From NCBI GenBank assembly GCA_001768325.1, contig MENQ01000011.1, positions 186,001-250,000 of the forward strand: a stretch of DNA of 64,000 nt. The letters run 5' to 3'. Both the position numbers and the translations under genes were made by a program. Of this stretch, positions 9,777 through 18,640 are shown piece after piece. Every line of letters begins with the position of its first letter. The first letter of the stretch is position 1. Origin of the DNA: Bacteroidetes bacterium GWC2_46_850. Its GTDB lineage: Bacteria; Bacteroidota; Bacteroidia; Bacteroidales; Dysgonomonadaceae. The notes beneath the pieces are model-generated. The model had not been told where the DNA came from. It saw only the letters and a list, made by a program, of their open reading frames with translations, and did not search any database.

Positions 9777-9824
9777 ATCTGTTAAAAAACTATTCTTTCA
9801 TGCATTTTAGATTGAAAGTTGATT

Positions 9825-9832
9825 TACCTTTG
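9825..9832 (+). promoter_or_regulatory. Candidate -7 box upstream of the 134-residue membrane protein
   Basis: TACCTTTG matches the TAnnTTTG consensus exactly and sits 31 bases before the ATG at 9864. No matching -33 element is obvious. Confidence 0.5.
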
Positions 9833-9863
9833 ATCGTTGACTGAAAGCTGTCAATATTGAATT

Positions 9864-10268
9864 ATGAAAAAAATTAAAAACTATTTCTATTTGATCGTGG
9901 GTATTTTATCTGTACTGTTCGCTTTTACCCACGCGATGAACGGACATTTAACCCTGTTGACGGAAATTGATAAGACCTCGCTCGACCAGGCTACAAAAAC
10001 CATCATTCGATATGTTTGGCATATCATCACTGCTGAAAACCTGATCTTCGGCGTGGCATTGATCTTCATGGCTTTTTACAGAGAGAGGGAGAAGGTACGG
10101 ATTGTGGCATGGCTGATTGCTGTTGTCCTGCTCACCCGCTGGTTTGTCATATTGATATTTACCTTGATGCATGACAGCGCTTCACTTACTGCAGTAGTTA
10201 CAGATACAATCGCAATCATTCTGCTGGTAGTGTTGCTCTTGTTAGGTGCCAGGGTGAAGGACAAATGA
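9864..10268 (+). CDS. Small four-helix membrane protein, function unknown
   Basis: A 134-residue protein with four predicted membrane helices: about residues 7-26 (YFYLIVGILSVLFAF), 48-70 (HIITAENLIFGVALIFMAF), 80-100 (VRIVAWLIAVVLL) and 108-130 (AVVTDTIAIILLVVLLLL). The start is supported by the -7 box 31 bases upstream. The gene is monocistronic, with an own promoter and a hairpin just after the stop. No catalytic motif was found and the family was not recognised. Confidence 0.75.
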   Translation: MKKIKNYFYLIVGILSVLFAFTHAMNGHLTLLTEIDKTSLDQATKTIIRYVWHIITAENLIFGVALIFMAFYREREKVRIVAWLIAVVLLTRWFVILIFTLMHDSASLTAVVTDTIAIILLVVLLLLGARVKDK

Positions 10269-10291
10269 AGGAAGTTTTTGAGAAGCTTTAA

Positions 10292-10319
10292 ACCACCTGC
10301 CGGATATCCGACAGGTGGT
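10292..10319 (+). terminator. Hairpin after the small membrane-protein gene
   Basis: ACCACCTG pairs perfectly with CAGGTGGT, enclosing a second self-complementary core (CCGGATATCCG). A downstream ATTTTTTG tract starts about 11 bases after the stem, so it is a plausible but imperfect intrinsic terminator. Confidence 0.6.
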
Positions 10320-10328
10320 AAATAACAC

Positions 10329-10495
10329 CTATTTTTTGATATAACCCTGCAGCACTTTCACGTATGCATCGAAGGCATCACACCTGTTTTCTCACGCAGA
10401 AAGACGAAGTCAGCCTCTTCCACCGACGACAGTAAAAGAGACATGACAGCCAGTCGTAGTTGTGAATGAAGCAGTGGATCAAGCTCTTTAAACAT
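10329..10495 (-). pseudogene. Remnant of a winged-helix (HTH_34-type) transcriptional regulator
   Basis: From the ATG at 10495 the minus strand reads a short N-terminus beginning MFKELDPLLHSQLRLAVM and continuing LLLSSVEEADFVFLREKTG, the start of a small MarR-like regulator (PF13601 type). After the glycine-valine it stops at MPSMHT. The natural C-terminus DAFDAYVKVLQGYIKK then follows immediately in another frame, ending at 10329. The recognition helix and wing, about 40 codons, are missing. The simplest reading is an internal deletion with frame change near 10385, joining N- and C-terminal ends. The start overlaps the stop of an equally truncated membrane-protein relic upstream. Family recognition is from the two ends only. 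Confidence 0.72.
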
Positions 10496-10613
10496 TACCA
10501 CGTTCTTTTCCTTTGTGATTGAGATAATGTCCGGGAAGAATGTTTCCGACCAGCATCACCAGTGCCATCAATAACGGATAGTATGAAAAAGGCACGTAAT
10601 TGTACAACAACAG
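10488..10613 (-). pseudogene. Remnant C-terminus of a membrane protein
   Basis: A 41-codon minus-strand frame with no start codon at its head, closed upstream by an in-frame TAA at 10614-10616. It encodes one membrane helix (PLLMALVMLVGNILPGHYL) and a basic tail NHKGKERGNV, and ends at TAA overlapping the ATG of the regulator remnant. The overlap and the preceding AAAGGAAAAG show that the two were once a translationally coupled operon. Only the 3' end survives. Confidence 0.62.
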
Positions 10614-10833
10614 TTACATACTACACATATCGCTACCGAGATATACATCCATCTGATTTTTTAGAGGAAATTAAAAAATAGAAGAGGGCTGAAGTTTGCA
10701 CTTCAACCCTTTCTGTTTATCCTGCCTGGAGCAGTGACGACTGCTTTCAGCCGGTAGTCTGCTTACCGGTTTATCACGTCCGGTAAAGAAACTGCTACGC
10801 AAGATGGTTTTTTAATTACACATAAAGGGTAGA
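10614..10833. other. Intergenic region with two hairpins, no gene
   Basis: About 220 bases between the relics and ahpC. AGGGCTGAAGT (10685-10695) pairs with ACTTCAACCCT (10700-10710) with one mismatch, and CCGGTA (10751-10756) with TACCGG (10764-10769). On the plus strand the first is followed by TTTCTGTTTATC. They may be terminators left from the decayed genes or serve the convergent transcripts. Nothing coding was recognised. Confidence 0.5.
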
Positions 10834-11466
10834 TTATTTTTCTGACAGGTAATCGGCAATCCCTTCCTGCGTGGCTGAAAGTCCTTGATCTCCCTTGTGC
10901 CAGTCGGCAGGACATACCTCGCCATATTCTTCGGTAAACTGCAGGGCATCGATTACGCGTAGAATCTCATCCACGCTCCTTCCCAGAGGCATATCATTTA
11001 CAACCTGGTGGCGTACGATTCCATCCTTGTCAATCAGGAACAATCCGCGATAAGCTTCCGGAGAACCTTCGAAAAGAGGGTTGCCCGCATCATCGGTCGT
11101 ATATTCTCCGGCCAATACGTCGTATGCCATGGAGATAGTCAATGAATGATCCGCCACGATGGGATAAGTAACCCCCTGGATGCCGCCATCGTTTTTGGGA
11201 GTCTGCAGCCATTTCCAATGTGAAACAGCCGAATCGGTAGACGCTGCAACCACAACTGTATCTCTATCTTCAAATTCTTTTAACTTCTGCTGGAAAGCGT
11301 GAAGTTCCGTGGGGCATACAAAAGTAAAATCCGCGGGATAAAAGAAGAATACCACATATTTTTTTCCCAGATAATCATCCAGTGAAAAATTTTCTACAAT
11401 TTCTGATCCGTTAATAACGGCTGGCGCCCAAAATACAGGTGCCCTTTTTCCAACTAATACTGACAT
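10834..11466 (-). CDS. ahpC: Peroxiredoxin, AhpC/TSA family (typical 2-Cys)
   Basis: A 210-residue cytoplasmic thiol peroxidase that reduces hydrogen peroxide and organic hydroperoxides. The peroxidatic cysteine is C51 in FTFVCPTE and the resolving cysteine C185 in EVCPADW, so it works as a 2-Cys dimer. Other family marks are FFFYPADFTF, ASTDSAVSHWKW and the RGLFLIDKDG strand. The sequence FWAPAVINGSE at the N-terminus is in the AhpC/Prx1 style. No ahpF is adjacent. It is divergent from guaB, with a -7 box TATCTTTG at 11501-11508. Peroxide control by the OxyR encoded at 53257 is plausible but no operator was identified. Confidence 0.95.
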   Translation of the reverse strand: MSVLVGKRAPVFWAPAVINGSEIVENFSLDDYLGKKYVVFFFYPADFTFVCPTELHAFQQKLKEFEDRDTVVVAASTDSAVSHWKWLQTPKNDGGIQGVTYPIVADHSLTISMAYDVLAGEYTTDDAGNPLFEGSPEAYRGLFLIDKDGIVRHQVVNDMPLGRSVDEILRVIDALQFTEEYGEVCPADWHKGDQGLSATQEGIADYLSEK

Positions 11467-11500
11467 AATATTTAAATGATTAATGTAATCTTATCGGAAC

Positions 11501-11508
11501 CAAAGATA
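11501..11508 (-). promoter_or_regulatory. Candidate -7 box of ahpC
   Basis: The minus strand reads TATCTTTG, an exact TAnnTTTG match, about 34 bases upstream of the ATG at 11466. Confidence 0.5.
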
Positions 11509-11653
11509 CGTCTTTTGACGTTGGAAAGAAAATTAACAGTCAGCAATGATGCATAGAAAGTTTTTATCATTCTCCTGATCTAAAGAGAAATGTTATACCC
11601 CTCAAAATAAAAAAATTAACATTCCTTGCTGTGTATAATCGGCAAAAAATATG

Positions 11654-11661
11654 TACTTTTG
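11654..11661 (+). promoter_or_regulatory. Candidate -7 box of guaB
   Basis: TACTTTTG followed by CACGC, an exact match to TAnnTTTG, 29 bases before the guaB ATG at 11691. A -33 TTG at 11626-11628 is about 5 bases too far away to be convincing. Confidence 0.55.
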
Positions 11662-11678
11662 CACGCAATAAAAAATAA

Positions 11679-13169
<1,491 letters not shown>

Positions 13170-13198
13170 TCCGGCTTCGGACTGAACTGAATAAGATG

Positions 13199-13231
13199 AG
13201 CAACCGGATTCACCTCGTGATTCCGGTTGCT
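13199..13231 (+). terminator. Rho-independent terminator of guaB
   Basis: AGCAACCGGATTCAC pairs with GTGATTCCGGTTGCT (one mismatch, 3-base loop), followed by GTTTT. Confidence 0.88.
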
Positions 13232-13261
13232 GTTTTAAATAAAGAATTATTACCCATCAGC

Positions 13262-13288
13262 TGCAACGTTTTCACTCTTCCGAACGTC
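13262..13288 (+). promoter_or_regulatory. ECF-type promoter of the sigma-factor operon
   Basis: TGCAAC at 13262-13267 and CGTC at 13285-13288 are separated by exactly 17 bases. This matches the general ECF sigma-factor promoter layout (AAC-type -35, CGTC -10) and not the housekeeping TAnnTTTG type. It lies 24 bases before the ATG of the ECF sigma gene, so the operon is probably autoregulated. Confidence 0.65.
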
Positions 13289-13311
13289 TTTAAGGTAAAC
13301 AGGGGAATGTT

Positions 13312-13884
13312 ATGTCGGAACATCATTTAATACTTGCTTGCAAGCAGGGTAAATTGTGGGCGAGAAAGGAAGTGTATGAACAGTACGCTCCCACGATGAT
13401 GGCTCTGTGCAGGCGTTATGTTTCCGATGTTGAAGATGCAAAGGATATACTGCAAGAAGGATTTCTAAAAGTTTTTACCGAAATCGGACAATATTCGGGC
13501 AAAGGATCTTTTGGTGGGTGGATAAGGAAAATCTTTGTCAACACCTCACTCGATTACATACGAAAAAAGAACCGTTTAAAGCAAAAAGAGATTTTGACAG
13601 ATATTGAATCGGAGAGTTACGAAGAAGCGCCTTATCTGAAAGATATTACCGCAGAGGAGTTGATGGAGTGCATAACGGAGCTTCCGGAGACATATCGGAC
13701 AATTTTTAATCTGTACGCCATTGAGGGATATAGCCACCGTGAGATTGCAACTTTATTGCGTATGTCCGAGAGCACCTCACGTTCGTTCTTTTTTAGGGCA
13801 AGGCAATTGTTACAAAAGAGGGTTATTCAGTTATGTGGTTCAAATAATGGGAAGCAAAGATGCATTCAGGTAATAGAGACATAG
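13312..13884 (+). CDS. ECF-type RNA polymerase sigma-70 factor
   Basis: A 190-residue alternative sigma factor. Region 2 is seen at about residues 15-85: YEQYAPTMMALCRRYV, then DAKDILQEGFLKVFTEI and the WIRKIFVNTSLDYIRKK promoter-melting segment. Region 4 follows at about 115-170 with LPETYRTIFNLYAIEGYSHREIA and the helix-turn-helix RMSESTSRSFFFRARQLL. Its 3' end overlaps the next gene by 25 bases. The ECF-type promoter immediately upstream suggests self-activation. The downstream membrane protein is the likely partner that holds or senses, since its N-terminal 45 residues are cytoplasmic and precede a single membrane helix, as in anti-sigma factors. Confidence 0.93.
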   Translation: MSEHHLILACKQGKLWARKEVYEQYAPTMMALCRRYVSDVEDAKDILQEGFLKVFTEIGQYSGKGSFGGWIRKIFVNTSLDYIRKKNRLKQKEILTDIESESYEEAPYLKDITAEELMECITELPETYRTIFNLYAIEGYSHREIATLLRMSESTSRSFFFRARQLLQKRVIQLCGSNNGKQRCIQVIET

Positions 13885-15095
13885 AGAAGGTGGATGATTT
13901 TTCACGTGAAGTCGGAGAGAAGTTACGGGAATACCGTATGCCTGTCGATGCTGATGTGTGGAATTCACTGGTGGAAAGTCTTTCTGCACCCAGAAAAAAA
14001 ATTCCGGTGTACTGGATATGGTCGGTGGCCGGTGTGGCAGCCTTATTACTGGGATTTTTCTTCTTTCTGAATCCTTTGTCAGATGAACGTGCCGTTGAAA
14101 TGGTACGGGAGAATCCTGAAAATATGGGGAAGCAACCCGATATACCTGTCAGTGAGCCTGTCTTCACACTAAAGGAAGAGGCATCGACACAGACCCTATT
14201 CGCGAAAGAGACGCAACTTCAAAAAAGCGGAATGAAAAAATCGGCTGTGCCTGAGGATATTACTACGCAGGCTGCGTTTCTGGAACCGGATATGCCGGAA
14301 GTATCATCGGCAGAGTCAACGCCAGCAGAGCAGGATGTAAATCCGGTAGAATTGTTTTTGGCAGCAGATAGTCTCTCTCTTCCCGTTCAGGCACAAGATT
14401 CGCAAAAACAGCATTCATTCCTGTTAGCTTTGGGTAGTGGCAACAGCCTGCCGGATATCACCTTTGGGGGATACGACGGAAATGAATCTTTTTATTACGA
14501 CAACCCTGTTTCGGGTGGAGGGTTTCCCAATGATTCAGAAACCAGCCAGGGTGAAAAATATAACCTGTTAACACCTGGTGATTATACTGAAATCGTGCAT
14601 CACCTTCCGGTTACTGTTAGTGTGACTACCGACTTTCCCGTCGGGAACAATGTTAGCCTGGAAACCGGATTATCCTATACCTATCTGTTTTCCCGTTTCC
14701 GGCGGAACGATCAGCTGACCTATCGGGGCACGCTGCAGCAGCATTATATCGGGATACCGGTAAACCTGAGATACCAGGTGTGGCAGAACGACTCCTGGAG
14801 CCTTTATCTATTGGGTGGTGCTACCGTAGAAAAAGGGATACGCTCCATTTATAAACAGGAAATTGAACAGCAGGGCGATGTGGTGCATCACACTGAGGTA
14901 TATAATCGCATAGCCGGTCTTCAGTTTTCTGCCCAGGGCGGTGCCGGATTTAGCTACCGGTTACAAAATAATTTGCATCTGTTTGGTGAACCACGTCTGC
15001 TCTATTATTTCAAGAACAATCAGCCGCTGAGCGCCCGCACCGAGAACCCGCTTATATTCGGACTTCATGTTGGTTTAAGAGTACAATTCAAATAA
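13860..15095 (+). CDS. Membrane-anchored protein with anti-sigma-like N-terminus and C-terminal beta-barrel-like domain
   Basis: A 411-residue protein of unusual build. Residues 1-48 are charged and soluble (DFSREVGEKLREY, DADVWNSLVESL). A single hydrophobic helix covers about 49-70 (IPVYWIWSVAGVAALLLG). An acidic, Ser/Pro/Glu-rich linker runs to about 210. The last 190 residues are alternating hydrophobic strands (VTVSVTTDFPVGNNVSLETGLSYTY; GIPVNLRYQVW; GLHVGLRVQFK-COOH) typical of Bacteroidota outer-membrane beta-barrel proteins (OMP_b-brl). The start lies inside the sigma gene, giving tight coupling. The helix would place the N-terminus in the cytoplasm to bind the sigma factor while the C-terminal part crosses to the outer membrane. 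No cleavable signal peptide is present. Confidence 0.8.
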   Translation: MHSGNRDIEKVDDFSREVGEKLREYRMPVDADVWNSLVESLSAPRKKIPVYWIWSVAGVAALLLGFFFFLNPLSDERAVEMVRENPENMGKQPDIPVSEPVFTLKEEASTQTLFAKETQLQKSGMKKSAVPEDITTQAAFLEPDMPEVSSAESTPAEQDVNPVELFLAADSLSLPVQAQDSQKQHSFLLALGSGNSLPDITFGGYDGNESFYYDNPVSGGGFPNDSETSQGEKYNLLTPGDYTEIVHHLPVTVSVTTDFPVGNNVSLETGLSYTYLFSRFRRNDQLTYRGTLQQHYIGIPVNLRYQVWQNDSWSLYLLGGATVEKGIRSIYKQEIEQQGDVVHHTEVYNRIAGLQFSAQGGAGFSYRLQNNLHLFGEPRLLYYFKNNQPLSARTENPLIFGLHVGLRVQFK

Positions 15096-15110
15096 CTAAT
15101 TTATATCGCT

Positions 15111-16385
15111 ATGCAAAAGTTGACTTATTTATTTTTTATTGCCGGATTGTTACTCTTTGCCGGATGTAAAGATTATGTGGAAGAGTACGTTTCCTACACC
15201 ATCAATGAGCCGGTTTTCATGCCTGCAAGCGAGTTCAGAAGCATGGTCGATGTTGAGATGCCCCAACCCATTGAAAAACAGGGGAAGATTTTGTTTTTTA
15301 ATGGCTATCTCTACATTTCTCAGCCGGAGAAAGGAATTCATGTGATCGATAACAGGAATCCATCGAGCCCCCGCAATGTGGCGTTTATTGAATTGTTGGG
15401 AAATGCCGATATGCAAGTTCGAAACAACATCCTCTATGCCGATTCGTATGTAGACCTGGTTTGGTTCGACATCACCGATCCTGCTAAACCTGTTTATAAA
15501 GGTAGAAAAGAAGAGGTATTCCCATTGGCTTTCCCTCCGACGGAGAATGGATTCAGCATTGACTACGAAAAATCGATGGACAGGAAGAATGGCATTGTAG
15601 TCGGCTGGAAGAAAGTGGAGAAAAGGGAGCTGGTACGATATTATAAGCCACGCTGGTGGGGATGGGACGGTATGCAAGAGGATGCAATGTATGCTTCGGT
15701 GGGTGACGGAGCTGGTGCAGGTGTCGGCATTGCCGGCTCCATGTCTCGATTCACCATTTATAAGGACAACCTCTATACCGTGATGAATAATATGCTTGGT
15801 ATCTTCAACCTCACCGGTGATGTACCCGTGAAAGCAGGGAATGATACCTATATTGGCTTCAATGTGGAGACCATCTTCAGCTACAAGGAGTGCATGTTTA
15901 TGGGCACTCCCACGGGCATGATCATATATTCCATGGAAGACCCTTTAAAACCGGAACGCCAGTCGATGATCAGCCACGTGTTTGGTTGCGATCCGGTGGT
16001 GGTGGAAGACGATATAGCCTATGTGACGGTTCGCTCGGGTACATTCTGCGGACAGGATGCCAATGAACTGATTGTGGTGGATGTGAGCGACGTGAAAAAG
16101 CCCAAACATATGGTTACTTACAATATGAAAAGCCCGAAAGGGTTGGGTATAGATGGGGAGACGCTGTTTGTCTGCGACGATGGCCTTCGTATCTTTAATA
16201 CAAAAGATCCGCTGACCATCATGCATCCCGATAATGTACTTGCCCACTTCAAAGAGATGGACGGTTTTGATGTGATCCCCTTCAACAATGTGCTGATGAT
16301 GATAGCCGCCGATGGAATTTATCAATATGATTATACCGATCTGCAGCATATCAAACAATTGAGCCGTTTGCCCATCGGCAAATAA
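15111..16385 (+). CDS. LVIVD-repeat beta-propeller lipoprotein
   Basis: A 424-residue lipoprotein with the lipobox LLFAGC after a short signal peptide. The body consists of repeats of the type xGYLYISQPEKGIHVIDNRNPSSPRNV, VDLVWFDITDPAKPVYKG, MGTPTGMIIYSMEDPLKPE and NELIVVDVSDVKKPKHM, the LVIVD repeat pattern that folds as a beta-propeller. It follows the sigma/anti-sigma-like pair by 15 bases and ends before an intrinsic terminator, so it is the third gene of that operon. A role as the exported sensor or effector of the sigma pathway is an inference; no enzyme motif was seen. Confidence 0.85.
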   Translation: MQKLTYLFFIAGLLLFAGCKDYVEEYVSYTINEPVFMPASEFRSMVDVEMPQPIEKQGKILFFNGYLYISQPEKGIHVIDNRNPSSPRNVAFIELLGNADMQVRNNILYADSYVDLVWFDITDPAKPVYKGRKEEVFPLAFPPTENGFSIDYEKSMDRKNGIVVGWKKVEKRELVRYYKPRWWGWDGMQEDAMYASVGDGAGAGVGIAGSMSRFTIYKDNLYTVMNNMLGIFNLTGDVPVKAGNDTYIGFNVETIFSYKECMFMGTPTGMIIYSMEDPLKPERQSMISHVFGCDPVVVEDDIAYVTVRSGTFCGQDANELIVVDVSDVKKPKHMVTYNMKSPKGLGIDGETLFVCDDGLRIFNTKDPLTIMHPDNVLAHFKEMDGFDVIPFNNVLMMIAADGIYQYDYTDLQHIKQLSRLPIGK

Positions 16386-16410
16386 AAATTCCCTGTTGGT
16401 TCAATTGTCC

Positions 16411-16445
16411 GCTGCCGCTGAATTTATTTGGCGGCAGCTTTGTTT
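16411..16445 (+). terminator. Terminator of the sigma-factor operon
   Basis: GCTGCCGC (16411-16418) pairs with GCGGCAGC (16431-16438), 12-base loop, followed by TTTGTTT. Confidence 0.85.
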
Positions 16446-16472
16446 AACTGATATGAGTCGTTGATGCGGTGT

Positions 16473-17246
16473 TTACTCTTCAGTACCTTTCTGCATGGGT
16501 ACAAAGATAAAGTCTCCATGCGTGGTTTGGTTGTATCTTTCCTCACCCGTGCGCCTGACCACGGTCATCTTCTGCCCCTGCCGTCCCCCCAGTGGGAGGA
16601 CCATCCACCCGCCGATGCGGAGCTGCTTCTTTAGTTTCTCCGGTATCTCTTCCGGTGCCGCCGTGATCAGGATCTTGTCGAAAGGTGCTTCTTCAGGCAG
16701 CCCTTCATAACCGTCACCAAAAAAGAGATGGGGATAGTATCCCAGTTTGTGGAGCGTCTCTTTTGCGGTGAGATACAATACTTCATATCTTTCAATGCTG
16801 TACACCTTTGCACCCATCTCACAGAGCACGGCTGCCTGATAGCCGCTGCCGGTCCCGATCTCAAGCACCTTCTCGTCCGGCTTCAGCTGCAAGAGCTCCG
16901 TCTGGAAGGCAACGGTGTAGGGCTGGGAGATGGTCTGCCCCTCTTCGATGGGCAGGGGCCGGTCGAGATAGGCATATTCGGCCATGCTCTTATCCACGAA
17001 TTGTTCCCGGGGTATTTTTGCAATCGCCGCCAGCACGCGTTCATCCCTGATCCCTTTTCTTTTCAGATCTTTGGCGAGTTCCTCCGCTTTTACGTTTTTG
17101 TTTCGAGCGCTATCAGCCATGGTAGTATCCGTTTTTTCTTTCTGTTTGTTCACTGTCTGTGGTATGCAGGTTACAGTCAGGGCGCCGTAAAACATCACAA
17201 AGAACAGTAACAGGATTTCTCTTCTACTTGTTCTCATCGTTGCCAT
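16473..17246 (-). CDS. pcm: Protein-L-isoaspartate O-methyltransferase, exported form
   Basis: A 257-residue SAM-dependent repair enzyme that methylates isoaspartyl residues in damaged proteins. The family start DERVLAAIAKIPREQFV, the SAM loop VLEIGTGSGYQAAVL (motif I), the acidic IERYE, and LPLGGRQGQKM near the end are diagnostic. Unlike the cytoplasmic enzyme, it begins with a hydrophobic signal segment (MRTSRREILLLFFVMFYGALTVTC) and a spacer of about 40 residues, so it is probably exported or membrane-anchored; the TVTC is a weak lipobox. ATG at 17246 or 17237 are both possible. A -7 box TATGTTTG is at 17264-17271. It converges on the sigma operon. Confidence 0.92.
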   Translation of the reverse strand: MATMRTSRREILLLFFVMFYGALTVTCIPQTVNKQKEKTDTTMADSARNKNVKAEELAKDLKRKGIRDERVLAAIAKIPREQFVDKSMAEYAYLDRPLPIEEGQTISQPYTVAFQTELLQLKPDEKVLEIGTGSGYQAAVLCEMGAKVYSIERYEVLYLTAKETLHKLGYYPHLFFGDGYEGLPEEAPFDKILITAAPEEIPEKLKKQLRIGGWMVLPLGGRQGQKMTVVRRTGEERYNQTTHGDFIFVPMQKGTEE

Positions 17247-17263
17247 TCATTGATTTACCGGGA

Positions 17264-17271
17264 CAAACATA
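17264..17271 (-). promoter_or_regulatory. Candidate -7 box of pcm
   Basis: The minus strand reads TATGTTTG, an exact TAnnTTTG match, 17 bases before the ATG at 17246. Confidence 0.45.
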
Positions 17272-17443
17272 GATAAAAAATAGGAGATTTCACTACAATA
17301 ATACGGTTTTATCCTCACCCCTTAATCAGAACACAAAATCAAAGGTAAGGGGCAATAACCACTGGAGATTCATTGAATGATTGTGAGCGGTGTTCAAATA
17401 AAAATTGTATATTTCGCCCAAATTTAAACAACGGACAGAAAGC

Positions 17444-18640
17444 ATGGGAAAAGCAGCAGGCATCATTTTCTTATGGATCTTTTCAACGTTATATGGTATG
17501 GCCCAGAACATTGATATACAACAGATAATCGCAGGAATACAGGGAAGGTATGCGCCGGACGGCCGCGTGGAGTTGTTTCAAATAACAGCTTCCCAAAAGA
17601 ATGACACACTGGTGCTGCGTGGCGAAACAACCAGCAGGGAGGCATATGAGGAACTTCTCGTGCAGGCACGGCAAACATCGGTAACGCTGAGAGATCATAT
17701 CCGGCTGTTGCCCGACAAGGCGCTCGGTGAAGAGATATGGGGTATCATCTACAATTCTTCGGGAACGCTCCGTGCCGAACCCCGCTACGGTGCCGAGCTG
17801 GTGTCGCAGGCGCTGCTCGGGATGCCGGTGCGGATCCTGGAAGAGAGAGGTGGCTGGCACCGGGTGCAGACACCCGACCGGTATATCGGCTGGATGAACG
17901 GATCGGTGGAGCCCATGACGGATGCACAGCGGCAGCAGTACCTGAAGCTGCCGAAGGCGATCGTCACCTCCCTGCATGCCCGTTCTTTTACCGATACCGA
18001 CAAGGAAGCGCTACCCGTCACCGACCTGGTGGCAGGCGATATGCTGGTGGTTCAATCGGCAAAAGGAGGGTTTTATCAGGTGCAATACCCCGACGGACGG
18101 GAGGCATTCGTGAAAAAAAGCGATGCGATGAAGGTGCCCGACTGGCTGAGAAAGAACCGGCTGACGGGGGAGAGCATTGTGAATACTGCGAAACAGCTGC
18201 TGGGTGTGCCCTACCTCTGGGGAGGCACCTCCACCAAGGGGATGGACTGCAGCGGTTTCACGAAGCAGGTCTATTGGATGCACGGCATTGTCCTTGCCCG
18301 CGACGCTTCGCAGCAAGTACGCTATGGTAGGCTGATCGATGAGACCGGTGACTTCGGTGACGCCTTGCCGGGGGACCTGGTGTTCTTCGGGACGAAAGCA
18401 ACCCCGGAGAGCCCGAAGGAACGGGTGGTGCATGTCGGTATTTATATCGGTCAGAAACGTTTTATTCATGCATCGGATTATATCCGCATCAATAGTTTTG
18501 ATCCTGCCGACCCGTTGTACGACGAATTCAATACCCGTCGTTATCTCCGTACCAAACGAGTTATTGGCGAGGTAAACAGCGAAGGAATTGAGGAGATTTT
18601 TGAGAACAGTTTCTATCATCTTACAGGCAATAAAAAATGA
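17444..18640 (+). CDS. NlpC/P60-family murein peptidase with SH3-type domains
   Basis: A 398-residue secreted cell-wall peptidase. The ATG at 17444 is preferred because it begins the signal peptide MGKAAGIIFLWIFSTLYGMAQ; the upstream alternative adds 13 residues. An N-terminal region of about 85 residues is followed by SH3-like segments (GTLRAEPRYGAELVSQ; ARSFTDTDKEALPVTDLVAGD) and the C-terminal NlpC/P60 core with catalytic C269 (GMDCSGF), H330 (VVHVGIYIG) and H342 (FIHASDY). The architecture matches YkfC-type gamma-D-glutamyl-L-diamino acid endopeptidases, which release L-Ala-D-Glu from murein peptides. The stop codon overlaps the ATG of the dipeptide epimerase gene (ATGA), as expected for a murein-peptide recycling operon. 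Confidence 0.93.
   Translation: MGKAAGIIFLWIFSTLYGMAQNIDIQQIIAGIQGRYAPDGRVELFQITASQKNDTLVLRGETTSREAYEELLVQARQTSVTLRDHIRLLPDKALGEEIWGIIYNSSGTLRAEPRYGAELVSQALLGMPVRILEERGGWHRVQTPDRYIGWMNGSVEPMTDAQRQQYLKLPKAIVTSLHARSFTDTDKEALPVTDLVAGDMLVVQSAKGGFYQVQYPDGREAFVKKSDAMKVPDWLRKNRLTGESIVNTAKQLLGVPYLWGGTSTKGMDCSGFTKQVYWMHGIVLARDASQQVRYGRLIDETGDFGDALPGDLVFFGTKATPESPKERVVHVGIYIGQKRFIHASDYIRINSFDPADPLYDEFNTRRYLRTKRVIGEVNSEGIEEIFENSFYHLTGNKK

Noticed and set aside
16728-17210. 160-codon frame antisense to pcm
   Set aside because: The opposite strand encodes a complete, motif-rich methyltransferase; the antisense frame has no recognisable domain.
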